DNA of 64,000 nucleotides from Paenibacillus tritici (GCF_013204885.1 NZ_JABMKX010000001.1:415284-479283), one strand, 5' to 3'. Positions 14,555 to 23,687 are shown, counted from the stretch's first letter. Numbers and translations are program-made. Notes: generated by a model from the sequence alone, not told the origin.

Positions 14555-17314
14555 ATGGGGGTTGGAGCATTGCCGGAGAAGCATGCGTGGAGCTTGAAGA
14601 TCCGTGGCAAAATCGCACTTGGATATGTCATAATATTATTGATGTTAGGTCTATTTCTGGTAATAGTATCGGGCAGAATTAACAGTCTTGAGAAAGAAAC
14701 TGTATTCTTGAGCGATCATGATATAGAAGTTCACGAACTTACATATCAAATGGAGAAAAATGTGCTCGATATGGAAACCGGGCAAAGAGGTTATGCCCTT
14801 ACAGGCGACGAGTCCTACCTCGCACCCTATAATGACGGGCTGGTAGAGTGGAGGATTAATGCCGCGAAGCTAAATGCATTGATCGCCGATAATCCCAGCC
14901 AGGTTCGTAACCTGGACGCGATTATGGACAATATCGAGAAATGGGTGGATGTAGCCGGGCAGCATGTCGTAGAGCTGAAGAAGAACGGACAGAATGAGGC
15001 GGTCAGTGCTTTTTTTCGTAATGATGCAGGGAAAAGTGTGGTAGATACCATACGCTCCCAGGCCGATTACTTCCGTGACATTGAGCGCACGTTAACGAAT
15101 GAGCGGATCGGCAATCTTAAGGCCAGCAATCATAAGCTGCTGATTACCATGTATATTTTGTGGGGACTGGTGGTTGTACTGGCGCTGCTGATTACTTATC
15201 TTCTCTCAGCCAGCATCGTAAATCCGCTGCACAGTGTCATCCGGGCCATCAACAGCATTGCCTCCGGCGGCGACCGGTCAGACCGCATCAAGGTGAAGAC
15301 CCTGGATGAGATCTATGATCTGGGAGAAGCCACCAACGGTCTGCTGGACAACGTTCAGCGGGAGCAGTGGATGAGCGAACAGCTCACCTCCATGTCTGTT
15401 GCCCTTCAAGAGACGATAGATATGCCTTCGCTATGCCGGATTTTTGTCAGCCGGTTATCCGTGATGCTGGAAATGCAATATGCCGCTATATTCGTGCTGA
15501 ATAAGGAAGAGCAGTTCGAGCGCATCTACTCCTACGCGGGAGCCGAGAATAAGGAAGCTCATCTAGGCCCGGAGGTGATTAAGCCGGGAGTGGGGCTGGT
15601 GGGTCAATGCGCACTGGATCAACGGATGAACATTATCGAACAGTTGCCCGAGGATTATATTCACATTACATCGGCTCTTGGCAGAACGGCACCTAAGTTT
15701 GCCGTGATTGCCCCGATTGTTTTTGAGAATAGGACCGTTGCCGTCGTTGAGCTTGCTGCGCTTACCCGCTGGGCGCCGTATCATTTCGAACTGCTCCAGG
15801 AACTGCTGGATATGATGGGTGTAACCGTGAACTCCGTGAAGACCCGGATGGAGATCCAGAGACTCCTGCATGAATCTCAGGTCATGAACGAAGAACTCCA
15901 GGTTCAATCGGAAGAGCTGCAGACGCAGTCCGAGGAGATGCAGATGCAGACCGAAGAGCTTCAGAGTCAGACCAGCGAGCTGCTCACAGTGAACAAGGAG
16001 CTGGAGGACCAGAAGGCGGTAGCCGAGAATGCAGCCATAGAGCTGGAGCGGTACAATGAACAGCTGGAGCAAAGCTCACGTTATAAATCCGAGTTCCTGG
16101 CCAATATGTCGCATGAGCTGCGCACACCGCTGAATAGTATGCTGATTCTCTCGCAGCTGCTGACGGAGAACCGCAATCATACCTTAACGGAAGAAGAGCT
16201 GGGGTATGCGTCCGTCATCTACAATTCCGGCAATGATCTGCTTAGTATGATTAATGATATTCTGGATCTCTCCAAAGTGGAAGCCGGCAAAATGCTGGTG
16301 GAAATGGATGCCGTTAATCTGACGGAGCTGCCCTCGCTGCTGCAGGGTTATTTCGGCAAGCTGGCCGAAGCCCAGAATATTGAGTTTCAGGTGAAGCTGG
16401 ACGCGAATGTGCCGGATCTGTTCTTCACGGATGAGATGCGGATGCATCAGATTCTGCGGAATCTGCTGTCCAATGCGTTCAAATTCACTGAACAAGGTTC
16501 TGTATCGGTAGAGATTGCCAAGCTGGATTCGTATGAAGACTCCAATTATACGATGCGTGAGCACGTACTGGCCTTTGCTGTAAAAGATACCGGGATCGGC
16601 ATTTCTGCGGAGAACCGTGAACTGATCTTTGAAGCCTTCCGCCAGGCGGACGGGACAACGGCCCGCAAGTTCGGCGGAACCGGACTCGGCTTATCCATCT
16701 CGCTGCAATTGGCCCGGCTCCTTGGCGGACATATCAGCCTGGAGAGCGAGGAGGGGACCGGCAGCACCTTCACGCTGTATCTTCCCTGCCGCGAACTGGA
16801 TAGCGAGGAAGAACCCATCCATGTGGCGGAGTTACCGCAGACTGCCGCAGGGAGGGAACAAGCCATGCCCGCTGATACATATACGCAGCCTGGCAGCAGC
16901 CGGGATTCGCTGTTCGAGAAGGAATATGCGAAGCTTCACGGCCGAACCGTACTGATCGTAGATGACGATATGCGCAATATTTATGCCCTGCAGAAAGGTC
17001 TGGAGCCGTACGGCATGATTATTATGACCGCTCAGACGGGGTATGAATGTCTGCAGGTGGTTAGAGAGCAGGCGGACGTGGACATTGTATTGCTGGATAT
17101 TATGATGCCGATGCTGGATGGCTACGATACGCTGTCCATTATTCGTGAGGAAATGCACCTTACCGACCTTCCGATCCTGGCGATCTCAGCCAAGACGATG
17201 AAGGAAGACCGTGAACGGTGCCTGGCAGCCGGGGCGACAGATTTCCTGAGCAAGCCGGTAATGATGCAGGATGTGGTCACACGGATGTGCCGGTGGTTAC
17301 CGGAACGGGACTGA
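14555..17314 (+). CDS. Hybrid sensor histidine kinase/response regulator with CHASE3 and GAF
   Basis: A 919-residue membrane kinase. TM1 lies near residues 20-42, a CHASE3-type extracellular helical domain follows (ETGQRGYALTGDESYLAPY), TM2 is near 196-219, then HAMP, a GAF domain (about 285-420) and a striking heptad coiled coil with repeated EELQ.QSEE.Q units (445-500). HisKA has SHELRTPLN with the phospho-His near 520; HATPase has DTGIGI and GGTGLGLSI; the C-terminal receiver has LLDIMMP with the phospho-Asp near 848 and the conserved Lys in LSKPV. No output domain is fused, so a phosphorelay to another protein is likely. It follows the DivIVA-like gene by 16 bases. Confidence 0.92.
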   Translation: MGVGALPEKHAWSLKIRGKIALGYVIILLMLGLFLVIVSGRINSLEKETVFLSDHDIEVHELTYQMEKNVLDMETGQRGYALTGDESYLAPYNDGLVEWRINAAKLNALIADNPSQVRNLDAIMDNIEKWVDVAGQHVVELKKNGQNEAVSAFFRNDAGKSVVDTIRSQADYFRDIERTLTNERIGNLKASNHKLLITMYILWGLVVVLALLITYLLSASIVNPLHSVIRAINSIASGGDRSDRIKVKTLDEIYDLGEATNGLLDNVQREQWMSEQLTSMSVALQETIDMPSLCRIFVSRLSVMLEMQYAAIFVLNKEEQFERIYSYAGAENKEAHLGPEVIKPGVGLVGQCALDQRMNIIEQLPEDYIHITSALGRTAPKFAVIAPIVFENRTVAVVELAALTRWAPYHFELLQELLDMMGVTVNSVKTRMEIQRLLHESQVMNEELQVQSEELQTQSEEMQMQTEELQSQTSELLTVNKELEDQKAVAENAAIELERYNEQLEQSSRYKSEFLANMSHELRTPLNSMLILSQLLTENRNHTLTEEELGYASVIYNSGNDLLSMINDILDLSKVEAGKMLVEMDAVNLTELPSLLQGYFGKLAEAQNIEFQVKLDANVPDLFFTDEMRMHQILRNLLSNAFKFTEQGSVSVEIAKLDSYEDSNYTMREHVLAFAVKDTGIGISAENRELIFEAFRQADGTTARKFGGTGLGLSISLQLARLLGGHISLESEEGTGSTFTLYLPCRELDSEEEPIHVAELPQTAAGREQAMPADTYTQPGSSRDSLFEKEYAKLHGRTVLIVDDDMRNIYALQKGLEPYGMIIMTAQTGYECLQVVREQADVDIVLLDIMMPMLDGYDTLSIIREEMHLTDLPILAISAKTMKEDRERCLAAGATDFLSKPVMMQDVVTRMCRWLPERD

Positions 17315-17337
17315 AACTTGACTTTTCCAAAAATCCA

Positions 17338-17366
17338 TTGACGGAATGCAAGGTATGATTTATTAT
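17338..17366 (+). promoter_or_regulatory. SigA-type promoter of the PTS operon
   Basis: TTGACG, a 17-base spacer, then TATTAT. It lies about 30 bases upstream of the RAT/terminator element. Confidence 0.7.
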
Positions 17367-17396
17367 GAGAGCATAAATGATCATTTATGTGCTAGT

Positions 17397-17468
17397 GGCG
17401 TGTTACCTTAACAGGGCATGAGCCAAGATTCGTACTCAATTCTTTGAGTCCAGTCTTGGCTCTTTTTT
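17397..17468 (+). promoter_or_regulatory. RAT antiterminator overlapping a terminator
   Basis: GGCGTGTTACCTTAACAGG at 17397 onward, completed by GCATGAGCC, has the layout of the RNA targets of BglG/SacY/GlcT proteins (GGnnTGTTACnn...RGGCAnGAnCC). Its last five bases overlap the terminator stem GAGCCAAGA / TCTTGGCTC (17420-17462), which contains an inner ACTCAA/TTGAGT hairpin and is followed by TTTTTT. Binding of the antiterminator would prevent the terminator from forming. Confidence 0.85.
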
Positions 17469-17507
17469 GTGCGAAAATTCAGGCAATGAACGGAAAGGAG
17501 GGAGAAC

Positions 17508-18374
17508 TTGGCGAGGGAAAGTGAACAATTTCAGGTTCTGCGGGTGATTGGGAATAATGTTGTAATGGTTCAAGGAGGCAAGAAAAGCAAGGAATACGTA
17601 ATTATCGGCAAGGGCATCGGGTTTGCGCTTAAGGACACAGGTGTAATAGATGCGGATGATCCCCGGATTGAGAAGCTGTTCCGGCTGGAGGACCGCGAGG
17701 AATGGAGTCAATATCAGATTCTGCTGGAGGACATTGATCCCAAGGTCATGAGGATAACGGATGAGATTATTTCAGATATCGCCCGTGAGTTCCCCGGCAA
17801 GTTAAACGACAAGATCTATTTGGCGCTCCCCAGCCATATCCAGTTCACCATTTTCCGCTTGCGCAGCGGGATGGACATTGTTAATCCATTCCTGGAGGAG
17901 ACCCGGATGACCTTCCCCAAGGAATTTGAGATCGCTTACAAGGCAGCGGAGAAGATCAGCGCAGGCTTCGAGGTGCAGATTCCCGAGGATGAGGTAGGAT
18001 TCCTTACCTATCACGTATATTCTGCAGTCAGCAATGTGCCGGTTGGCCAGCTCGTGAAGGCCTCCAATATCGTCAGTGATCTGATGGATATGATCCGCAG
18101 CGAACGTAAGATTAGCTTCGAGCAGGGGAGTATGAATCATGTCCGGCTAATGGTTCATTTGCGGTTCTCGATTGAGCGGATTCTGCAGGGTTCGCTCATC
18201 GACAATCCATTTGTGAAGCATATCAAGAAAGAATACAAGGATGAATACAAGCTCGCTCAGCGGATGGGAAAGATCATGCAAGGCAAGCTCAGTGTAGACG
18301 TACCGGAAGAGGAAATCTGCTTCCTCGCCATGCATCTGCACCGGTTGTTCCAGACTATAGAGAAAAACAAATAG
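17508..18374 (+). CDS. BglG/GlcT-type PTS antiterminator with two PRDs
   Basis: A 288-residue RNA-binding antiterminator. The first 55 residues are the CAT RNA-binding domain (FQVLRVIGNNVVMVQGGKKSKEYVIIGKGIGFALKDTG). Two PRD domains follow, with conserved His in LPSHIQF and YHVYSAV (PRD1) and MVHLRFSIER and AMHLHRL (PRD2). The start is TTG with an AAAGGAGGG SD. It controls its own operon through the RAT/terminator just upstream. In B. subtilis GlcT controls ptsG; here the neighbouring EIICB is of GlcNAc type, so the inducer may be GlcNAc. Confidence 0.9.
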   Translation: MARESEQFQVLRVIGNNVVMVQGGKKSKEYVIIGKGIGFALKDTGVIDADDPRIEKLFRLEDREEWSQYQILLEDIDPKVMRITDEIISDIAREFPGKLNDKIYLALPSHIQFTIFRLRSGMDIVNPFLEETRMTFPKEFEIAYKAAEKISAGFEVQIPEDEVGFLTYHVYSAVSNVPVGQLVKASNIVSDLMDMIRSERKISFEQGSMNHVRLMVHLRFSIERILQGSLIDNPFVKHIKKEYKDEYKLAQRMGKIMQGKLSVDVPEEEICFLAMHLHRLFQTIEKNK

Positions 18375-18392
18375 CAGCAAGGAGTGAAATAT

Positions 18393-18902
18393 ATGTTTTC
18401 GAGATGGAAATCCAAACAAGAAGAGAAACATGCTGTAGTTAGCCTGAATATCGCTGCTCCGGTCAGCGGGCAAGCCGTTCCGTTATCTGAAGTGCCGGAT
18501 GAGACGTTTGCCGGAGGGCATATGGGTAAGGGAATTGCCATAGAACCTACAGAGGGGAAATTAACCGCTCCGTTTGACGGAACGATCGCTCACGTGGTCA
18601 AGAGTAATCATGCATTGATACTTGAGCACGCTTCCGGTCTGCAGCTGCTAATGCACATTGGTATTGATACCGTCAGCCTGAAGGGGAACGGGTTCATCAG
18701 CCATATCGCTTCTGGTGATGAAGTCAAAGCAGGCCAGACGCTGATCGAGTTCGACCTGGAGATGATCCGGAGCGCCGGTTACCGGACGATCACCCCGGTT
18801 ATTGTAACCGGCAGCGGGGAGGATCTCCCCGAAGTGGACTGCCATTATGGGGCGGTTAGCGTCGGGCAGAGCAGTATTCTTACGGTGGCTTTACAGCAAT
18901 AA
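18393..18902 (+). CDS. PTS glucose-family EIIA component
   Basis: A 169-residue single-domain EIIA of the glucose superfamily. The phosphorylated His is in LLMHIGIDTVSL (about residue 87), with a second conserved His in ALILEHASG. Other conserved stretches are APVSGQAVPLSEVPDETFAGGHMGKGIAIEP and SAGYRTITPVIV. ATG 18393 has AAGGAG upstream. It lies between the antiterminator and the EIICB gene, and would pass phosphate from HPr to the EIIB domain of the transporter. Confidence 0.92.
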   Translation: MFSRWKSKQEEKHAVVSLNIAAPVSGQAVPLSEVPDETFAGGHMGKGIAIEPTEGKLTAPFDGTIAHVVKSNHALILEHASGLQLLMHIGIDTVSLKGNGFISHIASGDEVKAGQTLIEFDLEMIRSAGYRTITPVIVTGSGEDLPEVDCHYGAVSVGQSSILTVALQQ

Positions 18903-18945
18903 AGCATACAGGTATTTAATATGAAACCAGGGGGATGATTTCATT

Positions 18946-20400
18946 ATGTTGGCTTTTCTACAGAAGTTAGGTAAATCATTAATGCTTCCAGTTGCAACCC
19001 TACCGGCGGCCGCTATTCTGCAAGGGTTCGGGCTGCTCAATTATGAAAAGGACTTGCATCTGGGCAGCACGGTAGGGGGATTCCTGAACCAGTATGTGGC
19101 TCCATTTCTGAATGCGGGGGCCGGAGCGATCTTCGGGAATTTGGCCTTGATCTTCGCAATAGGGGTGGCGATCGGGTTCGCAGGTGATGCAGTTGCCGCT
19201 CTCTCCGCACTGATTGCATATCTGGTTCTCGGCAAAGTTCTGCTGATTGTTCCAGGAACCTTTGGGTTTATCAATGACGATGTAGTGCTGGATATGGGCG
19301 TGCTTGGCGGTATCTTTGCCGGAGCCTGGGCCGCTTTCCTGTACCAGAAATATCACAATGTCAAAATGCCGGATTGGTTGGGTTTCTTTGCCGGTAAGCG
19401 GTTTGTTCCGATTGTGACGGCAGCTTCTACGATGGTACTGGCTATCTTCATTGGGATGATCTGGAGTCCCGTGCAGGATGTGATCAGCGATTTCGGCAAC
19501 TGGGTAGTCAGCCTTGGTGCAGTGGGCGCGTTCGTCTTTGGTACGGCGAACCGGCTGCTGGTTCCTATTGGTCTTCACCATGTTATCAATACGATTGCGT
19601 GGTTCCAGCTAGGAGACTTTACTAATGCAGCCGGCGAGGTAATCCATGGCGATGTATGGCGCTTCCTGGCTGGGGATAAAAGTGCAGGAATGTTCACCAC
19701 CGGGTTCTTCCCGATCATGATGTTTGCGTTGCCGGGTGCGGCGCTGGCCTTCATTCATACCGCCAAGCCGGAAAAGAAAAAGCTGGTAGCCTCCATCTTC
19801 ATTGGATCTGCGATTGCCTCTATCCTTACCGGGATTACCGAGCCGCTGGAATTCTCCTTCATGTTCTTGGCACCGGTGCTGTATCTCGTTCATGCCCTGC
19901 TGACCGGTGTATCTATGGCTCTGATGTATATTCTGGATGTAAGATTAGGCTTCAGCTTCTCTGCCGGGCTGATTGATTACCTGACCAACCTGAAGCTCTC
20001 AACGAATGCATGGGTATTATTCCCTGTGGGGCTGGCATTCTTCTTACTGTATTATGTATTGTTCCGTTTTGTTATCGTCAAGTTCAACCTCAAAACCCCG
20101 GGCCGCGAGGATGACACTGAAGACGAAGTTATTGATCTGTCCAAAGGCGGAACTACCGTATCGGCCTCTTCCAGAGCCGCCAAGATCCTGGAGAACATCG
20201 GCGGTCCTGCGAACATCCGCAGCATTGATGCCTGCATCACCCGTCTGCGGCTTAATGTCAACGATGATAAAGCGGTTAAAGACTCCGCACTTAAGCAGCT
20301 TGGCGCTTCCGGTGTGATGCGGCTCGGGCAAGGAGCCGTACAGATCGTATTCGGACCGCAGTCCGAACAGATTAAGGATGATATCGAGAAGCTGATGTAA
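18946..20400 (+). CDS. nagE: PTS EIICB, N-acetylglucosamine type
   Basis: A 484-residue transporter: EIIC membrane domain (about 1-385) and EIIB (about 400-484) with the phospho-Cys in IDACITRLRL. The opening MLAFLQKLGKSLMLPVATLPAAAIL, LGFFAGKRFVPIVT, NRLLVPIGLHHVINTIAWFQLG, FFPIMMFALPGAALAF and GITEPLEFSFMFLAPVLYLVHALLTG fit GlcNAc (NagE/NagP) transporters better than glucose PtsG as far as I can judge by eye. GlcNAc 6-phosphate would be the product. Glucose specificity remains possible given the GlcT-like regulator. It ends the operon, with a terminator following. Confidence 0.85.
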   Translation: MLAFLQKLGKSLMLPVATLPAAAILQGFGLLNYEKDLHLGSTVGGFLNQYVAPFLNAGAGAIFGNLALIFAIGVAIGFAGDAVAALSALIAYLVLGKVLLIVPGTFGFINDDVVLDMGVLGGIFAGAWAAFLYQKYHNVKMPDWLGFFAGKRFVPIVTAASTMVLAIFIGMIWSPVQDVISDFGNWVVSLGAVGAFVFGTANRLLVPIGLHHVINTIAWFQLGDFTNAAGEVIHGDVWRFLAGDKSAGMFTTGFFPIMMFALPGAALAFIHTAKPEKKKLVASIFIGSAIASILTGITEPLEFSFMFLAPVLYLVHALLTGVSMALMYILDVRLGFSFSAGLIDYLTNLKLSTNAWVLFPVGLAFFLLYYVLFRFVIVKFNLKTPGREDDTEDEVIDLSKGGTTVSASSRAAKILENIGGPANIRSIDACITRLRLNVNDDKAVKDSALKQLGASGVMRLGQGAVQIVFGPQSEQIKDDIEKLM

Positions 20401-20426
20401 TTCAGCAGCATAATAGTTTCATTCGA

Positions 20427-20454
20427 AGCGGGCATCTGATGATGCCTGCTTTTT
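20427..20454 (+). terminator. Terminator after PTS operon
   Basis: AGCGGGCATC and GATGCCTGCT pair around TGAT, followed by TTTT. Confidence 0.85.
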
Positions 20455-20514
20455 GCATATTTCCGCCTGCCGCTGGCCTATATCCATTTTCTGTTTACAC
20501 GCTCAATTTTACAG

Positions 20515-20543
20515 TTGACTGATCGTTCAGTCGTAAATATAAT
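20515..20543 (+). promoter_or_regulatory. SigA promoter with TetR-type operator
   Basis: TTGACT, exactly 17 bases, TATAAT. The perfect inverted repeat GACTGA-TCGT-TCAGTC (20517-20532) overlaps the -35 box and spacer, the usual position for a TetR-family repressor. The tetR gene is the second gene of the transcript. Confidence 0.75.
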
Positions 20544-20585
20544 AAAGCTGATAAATTCCAATTTCTGTTGAGAGGAGCTTATGAA

Positions 20586-21350
20586 ATGGACTTGGTTTAT
20601 GATATTCAGGGAAATGGACCAGACATTATTTTGATTCATAGTCCGGGGGTTGACTCCAGGGAATGAAAAGAGCTTGTACCTCTGCTCGCGAAGTCCAATC
20701 GAGTCCTGACTTATGATAGCAGGGGGATGGGACAATCGCCCGCACCGCAGGAGCCGATGGATCCCGTCCGTGATCTGCTCGGGCTGCTCCATCACTTGCA
20801 GCTGAACAAGATTACGCTGATCGGTCACTCTATGGGCGGGGAGCTGGCCTTGAATTTCACGCTTGCTCATCCGGAGATGGTCGAACAGTTGATTGTCATC
20901 GCGCCTTCCCTGTCGGGTTATCCGTATTCAGAAGCGTTCCTCGAGTGGATGGGGGCTGTAAATGCGCTTGCTCCTGACATTAGCAGGATGGTAGAGTTCT
21001 CGTTGGAAGGTCCCAATTACGCAAATGTAATGGCGAGCGAACACCGTGATTTCCTGATTGACTTGCATACCCGGTACATGACCAGAGTCTTTACGGAATG
21101 GCGAAGCTTTGAGTTTATTTGGCCACAGCCTCCCGCGTTCGACCGGCTGGAACAAGTAGCTGCGCCGACGCTTTTTATTCACGGGACCATAGAATGGAAC
21201 GATATCCTTGGCGTCGCCAAGGAATTCGAACGTGTGCCATCCGTGCAATTTGCCAAAGTAGAAGGTGCAGATCATATGATTACTATGACTCATGCTTCGG
21301 AGCTTGCTTCTATCATAGAACGTTTTCTGGATTCAAATCGGGAGGACTGA
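20586..21350 (+). pseudogene. Alpha/beta hydrolase interrupted by one in-frame TGA
   Basis: Translation from ATG 20586 gives MDLVYDIQGNGPDIILIHSP, then a single TGA at 20664-20666 after DSRE, and continues in the same frame to a complete alpha/beta hydrolase (YDSRGMGQSP, nucleophile GHSMGGELAL, catalytic His in GADHMITM). Homologues have Trp at the position of the stop (TGG to TGA). The rest of the frame is intact, so the event is recent, a sequencing error, or the gene is read through. An ATG at 20727 could yield a truncated product lacking the oxyanion region. The tetR gene follows after 7 bases. Confidence 0.78.
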
Positions 21351-21357
21351 ACGATAC

Positions 21358-21936
21358 ATGCCGCGTAGCCGGGAAGAAATTGAGAGAATCCGCCGATTAG
21401 CCATGGACAATATAGGACACGCAGCTATGGAGTGCTTCCTCGAACGGGGGTATCATGCCTCATCCATTGATGATATCGCTAAGAGAGCGGGCGTATCTAA
21501 AGGGCTGCTGTACAATTACTATCAAGGAAAGGAAGGCCTTCTGGGCGAAATCGTTCAGGCCCGTGTGGACGAGATTGTCGGCATAATGGAGGAGGCCTAC
21601 GCGCTCGACTCACCTAGAGATCAACTGCTACGGATTATCGAAGGGGTGCTGGGTCATATCGCATATAATCCGAAGGCGTACCGCTTCATTCTGCATCTCC
21701 AGACACAGCCCGAGGATGACGCGGTGCTGTCCAAATACAGCCAGCTGTTGAATCAGGAAATGTCGAAGCAATATCAGCATCAGAACGATATCTTCGAGCA
21801 GATGCAGGTTGAGGACCCGAAGCTGCGCTCCCTGTACTTCTCTTCGACGCTGCATGGCGTAATGCTTCTCATGACAGTCTATCCGGGCTATCCTGTTGAG
21901 GCCATGAAGGAGCAAATGATCCGGGATTTCTTGTAG
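21358..21936 (+). CDS. TetR/AcrR family regulator
   Basis: A 192-residue repressor. The N-terminal helix-turn-helix is ASIDDIAKRAGVSKGLLYNYYQGKEGLLGEI (residues 38-68). Its SD (GGAGG) lies within the last codons of the hydrolase gene, so the two are one operon. The inverted repeat at 20517-20532 over the operon promoter is the likely autoregulatory operator. The inducer is unknown, but should be related to the substrate of the hydrolase. Confidence 0.88.
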   Translation: MPRSREEIERIRRLAMDNIGHAAMECFLERGYHASSIDDIAKRAGVSKGLLYNYYQGKEGLLGEIVQARVDEIVGIMEEAYALDSPRDQLLRIIEGVLGHIAYNPKAYRFILHLQTQPEDDAVLSKYSQLLNQEMSKQYQHQNDIFEQMQVEDPKLRSLYFSSTLHGVMLLMTVYPGYPVEAMKEQMIRDFL

Positions 21937-21978
21937 TGTCAAGCTACAAAGAGGGGTATGAAGCCCAGCTCACAGTTC

Positions 21979-22010
21979 AAAGCCACCCCTTTGTTGGGAG
22001 TGGCTTTAAC
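21979..22010. terminator. Terminator between convergent tetR and merR
   Basis: AAAGCCAC pairs with GTGGCTTT around a 13-base loop; A- and T-rich flanks could serve both strands. Confidence 0.65.
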
Positions 22011-22036
22011 TTTATATACTAATGTCTATTAAGTGG

Positions 22037-22459
22037 TCAAACCGTACTACTAGTATTTACTACGTCTTCTTTCGTAAGTTCTTGGTATAGGGTGAGTTTC
22101 TCTACGGCGAGAGAAATCATGTCATCAATCTCTTGTCGCCTGGATTCCAGTCCCATCAGATGCTTCTCAAGGATTTCAATCCGTTTTTTTAAGGTAGGAT
22201 TATAATTAGAAGGATTCTCCCCTTGTTGAATTTTATCCATTACACAGCCCTCACGGGTAAATTCCGTAATCTCTTCAAGGGATAAGCCCAATTTTTTTAG
22301 TTTATTTAGACATTGAATGTAGGAAACCTCGCTATCTTTATAGACACGTGCCCCTCCATTACTACGCTTGGGTTCATGTAGTACCCCGATCTTTTCATAA
22401 TAACGAATCGTATAAGGAGTTAATCCCGTTTGTTCTGACACCTGACTTATTGTAAGCAT
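22037..22459 (-). CDS. MerR family transcriptional regulator
   Basis: A 140-residue protein: winged helix LTISQVSEQTGLTPYTIRYYEKIGVLHEP at residues 2-30, a second DNA-binding segment NGGARVYKDSEVSYIQCLNKLKKLGLSLEEI, and a long dimerisation coiled coil (LKKRIEILEKHLMGLESRRQEIDDM). No cluster of Cys is seen in the effector region apart from one in EGCVM, so the signal is probably not a thiophilic metal. It is divergent from the metallo-hydrolase gene, whose promoter has the long spacer expected for MerR control. Confidence 0.87.
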   Translation of the reverse strand: MLTISQVSEQTGLTPYTIRYYEKIGVLHEPKRSNGGARVYKDSEVSYIQCLNKLKKLGLSLEEITEFTREGCVMDKIQQGENPSNYNPTLKKRIEILEKHLMGLESRRQEIDDMISLAVEKLTLYQELTKEDVVNTSSTV

Positions 22460-22579
22460 CCGATTTCTGCCCCTCCTTTTTAATGCTGATATTGAAAAAT
22501 ATTATACAGCTTTCAGTTCACTCAAGCCAATAGTTACAACTGCCTCTCACTTCTCCCTGAGTAATTTCTTGACTTCCAG

Positions 22580-22610
22580 TTGACTCTAACTTGTAAGTTA
22601 ACTTTAAGAA
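22580..22610 (+). promoter_or_regulatory. MerR-type promoter with 19-bp spacer
   Basis: TTGACT and TAAGAA are separated by 19 bases, and the spacer contains the dyad TAACTTGTAAGTTA (22587-22600). Over-long spacers with a central dyad are the hallmark of MerR-activated promoters. It drives the metallo-hydrolase gene. Confidence 0.72.
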
Positions 22611-22647
22611 TTGAAATACAGGAACAAATTCTAAAGGGAGTGTGACC

Positions 22648-23592
22648 ATGAACAACGAATATTTCACAATTCAACAAGCATCGGAAGGGATCTGGGGTGC
22701 TATTTCGGTTCCAGGCAGCGGTTCTCTGGGGAATGCAGCAATTATAGATCTTGGGAATTTAACCGTTGTAGTGGATACAACCAACCTGCCGCAATCTGGT
22801 GCTTTGTTACGTCATACTGCTGAACAGCTAACAAACAAACCGGTTAAATATGTAGTAAATACACATGTTCATGGAGACCATGTCAACGGCAATCAGGCAT
22901 TTATGAAAAGTGAATTTATATCTACCGTGTGGACAAGAGATTTGCTATCAGATATGGGTGAAGTGAATGTTGATTTCATGCAGCAAAATACCCAAAAGTT
23001 AATAACTAGCCTAAATCATGAACGTTCAAAGCAAAGAGATCCCCACATGCGAACTGAAATCGGCTATGATCTTTCCGTGCAGCGAGCCCTTTATGATGCC
23101 ATCCCTTCCCTTAGCAGGGTAATACCGGCGATAACTTTTGACGATAAACTCGTTATTCAAGGAACCAAGCGAACAATTGAAGTTTTATCTTACGGAGGCG
23201 GTCATTCTTTAAGTGATGCTGTTGTCTATGTTCCAGAAGAACAAACTTTGATCGCTGGTGATTTAATATCGACTAAGACCATTCCGGTGTTGCCATACGG
23301 TAATCCATACGCTTGGATACGCATCCTTAAACGCATTCAAAAAGACCTCAAGGTCGATATTGTAGTTCCGGGACACGGAGATGTGTCTAATTCAGATCGG
23401 ATCACGGATGTCGCACGCTTTTTGGAGAATACGATCACTTATGTTGCTGGAGCTATAAAAAGCGGCAAATCAGAGTCTTACTGGCTGGAACAAGGGATAT
23501 TAAAAGGCTATGAGGATTGGCATCTGCCCCAGTATTTCCAGTGGAACTTCCGCTGGCTCTTTAACAGTATGCTTGTTCAAAACAACAGATGA
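22648..23592 (+). CDS. MBL-fold metallo-hydrolase
   Basis: A 314-residue metallo-beta-lactamase-fold enzyme. The zinc motif HVHGDH is near residue 73-78, with further ligands GGGHSLSD (His about 190), LIAGDLIS (Asp) and VVPGHGDV (His). This is the group related to SoxH and class B beta-lactamase-like hydrolases. ATG 22648 is chosen over GTG 22642 because GGGAG is 8-9 bases before it. The MerR-type promoter just upstream suggests induction by the divergent regulator. The substrate is unknown. Confidence 0.86.
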   Translation: MNNEYFTIQQASEGIWGAISVPGSGSLGNAAIIDLGNLTVVVDTTNLPQSGALLRHTAEQLTNKPVKYVVNTHVHGDHVNGNQAFMKSEFISTVWTRDLLSDMGEVNVDFMQQNTQKLITSLNHERSKQRDPHMRTEIGYDLSVQRALYDAIPSLSRVIPAITFDDKLVIQGTKRTIEVLSYGGGHSLSDAVVYVPEEQTLIAGDLISTKTIPVLPYGNPYAWIRILKRIQKDLKVDIVVPGHGDVSNSDRITDVARFLENTITYVAGAIKSGKSESYWLEQGILKGYEDWHLPQYFQWNFRWLFNSMLVQNNR

Positions 23593-23687
23593 AGAAATTA
23601 AAAACGAAAGCGATGAATTTCGATGATACAAATTCGCTCCAGCCCCTGTCTTACTTATAGCTGCAGCGGATAAGGAGGAACTACTTG

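Noticed and set aside
20664..20666. Selenocysteine insertion at the TGA
   Set aside because: The residue in homologues is Trp at a non-catalytic place, and no bacterial SECIS-like hairpin follows directly.
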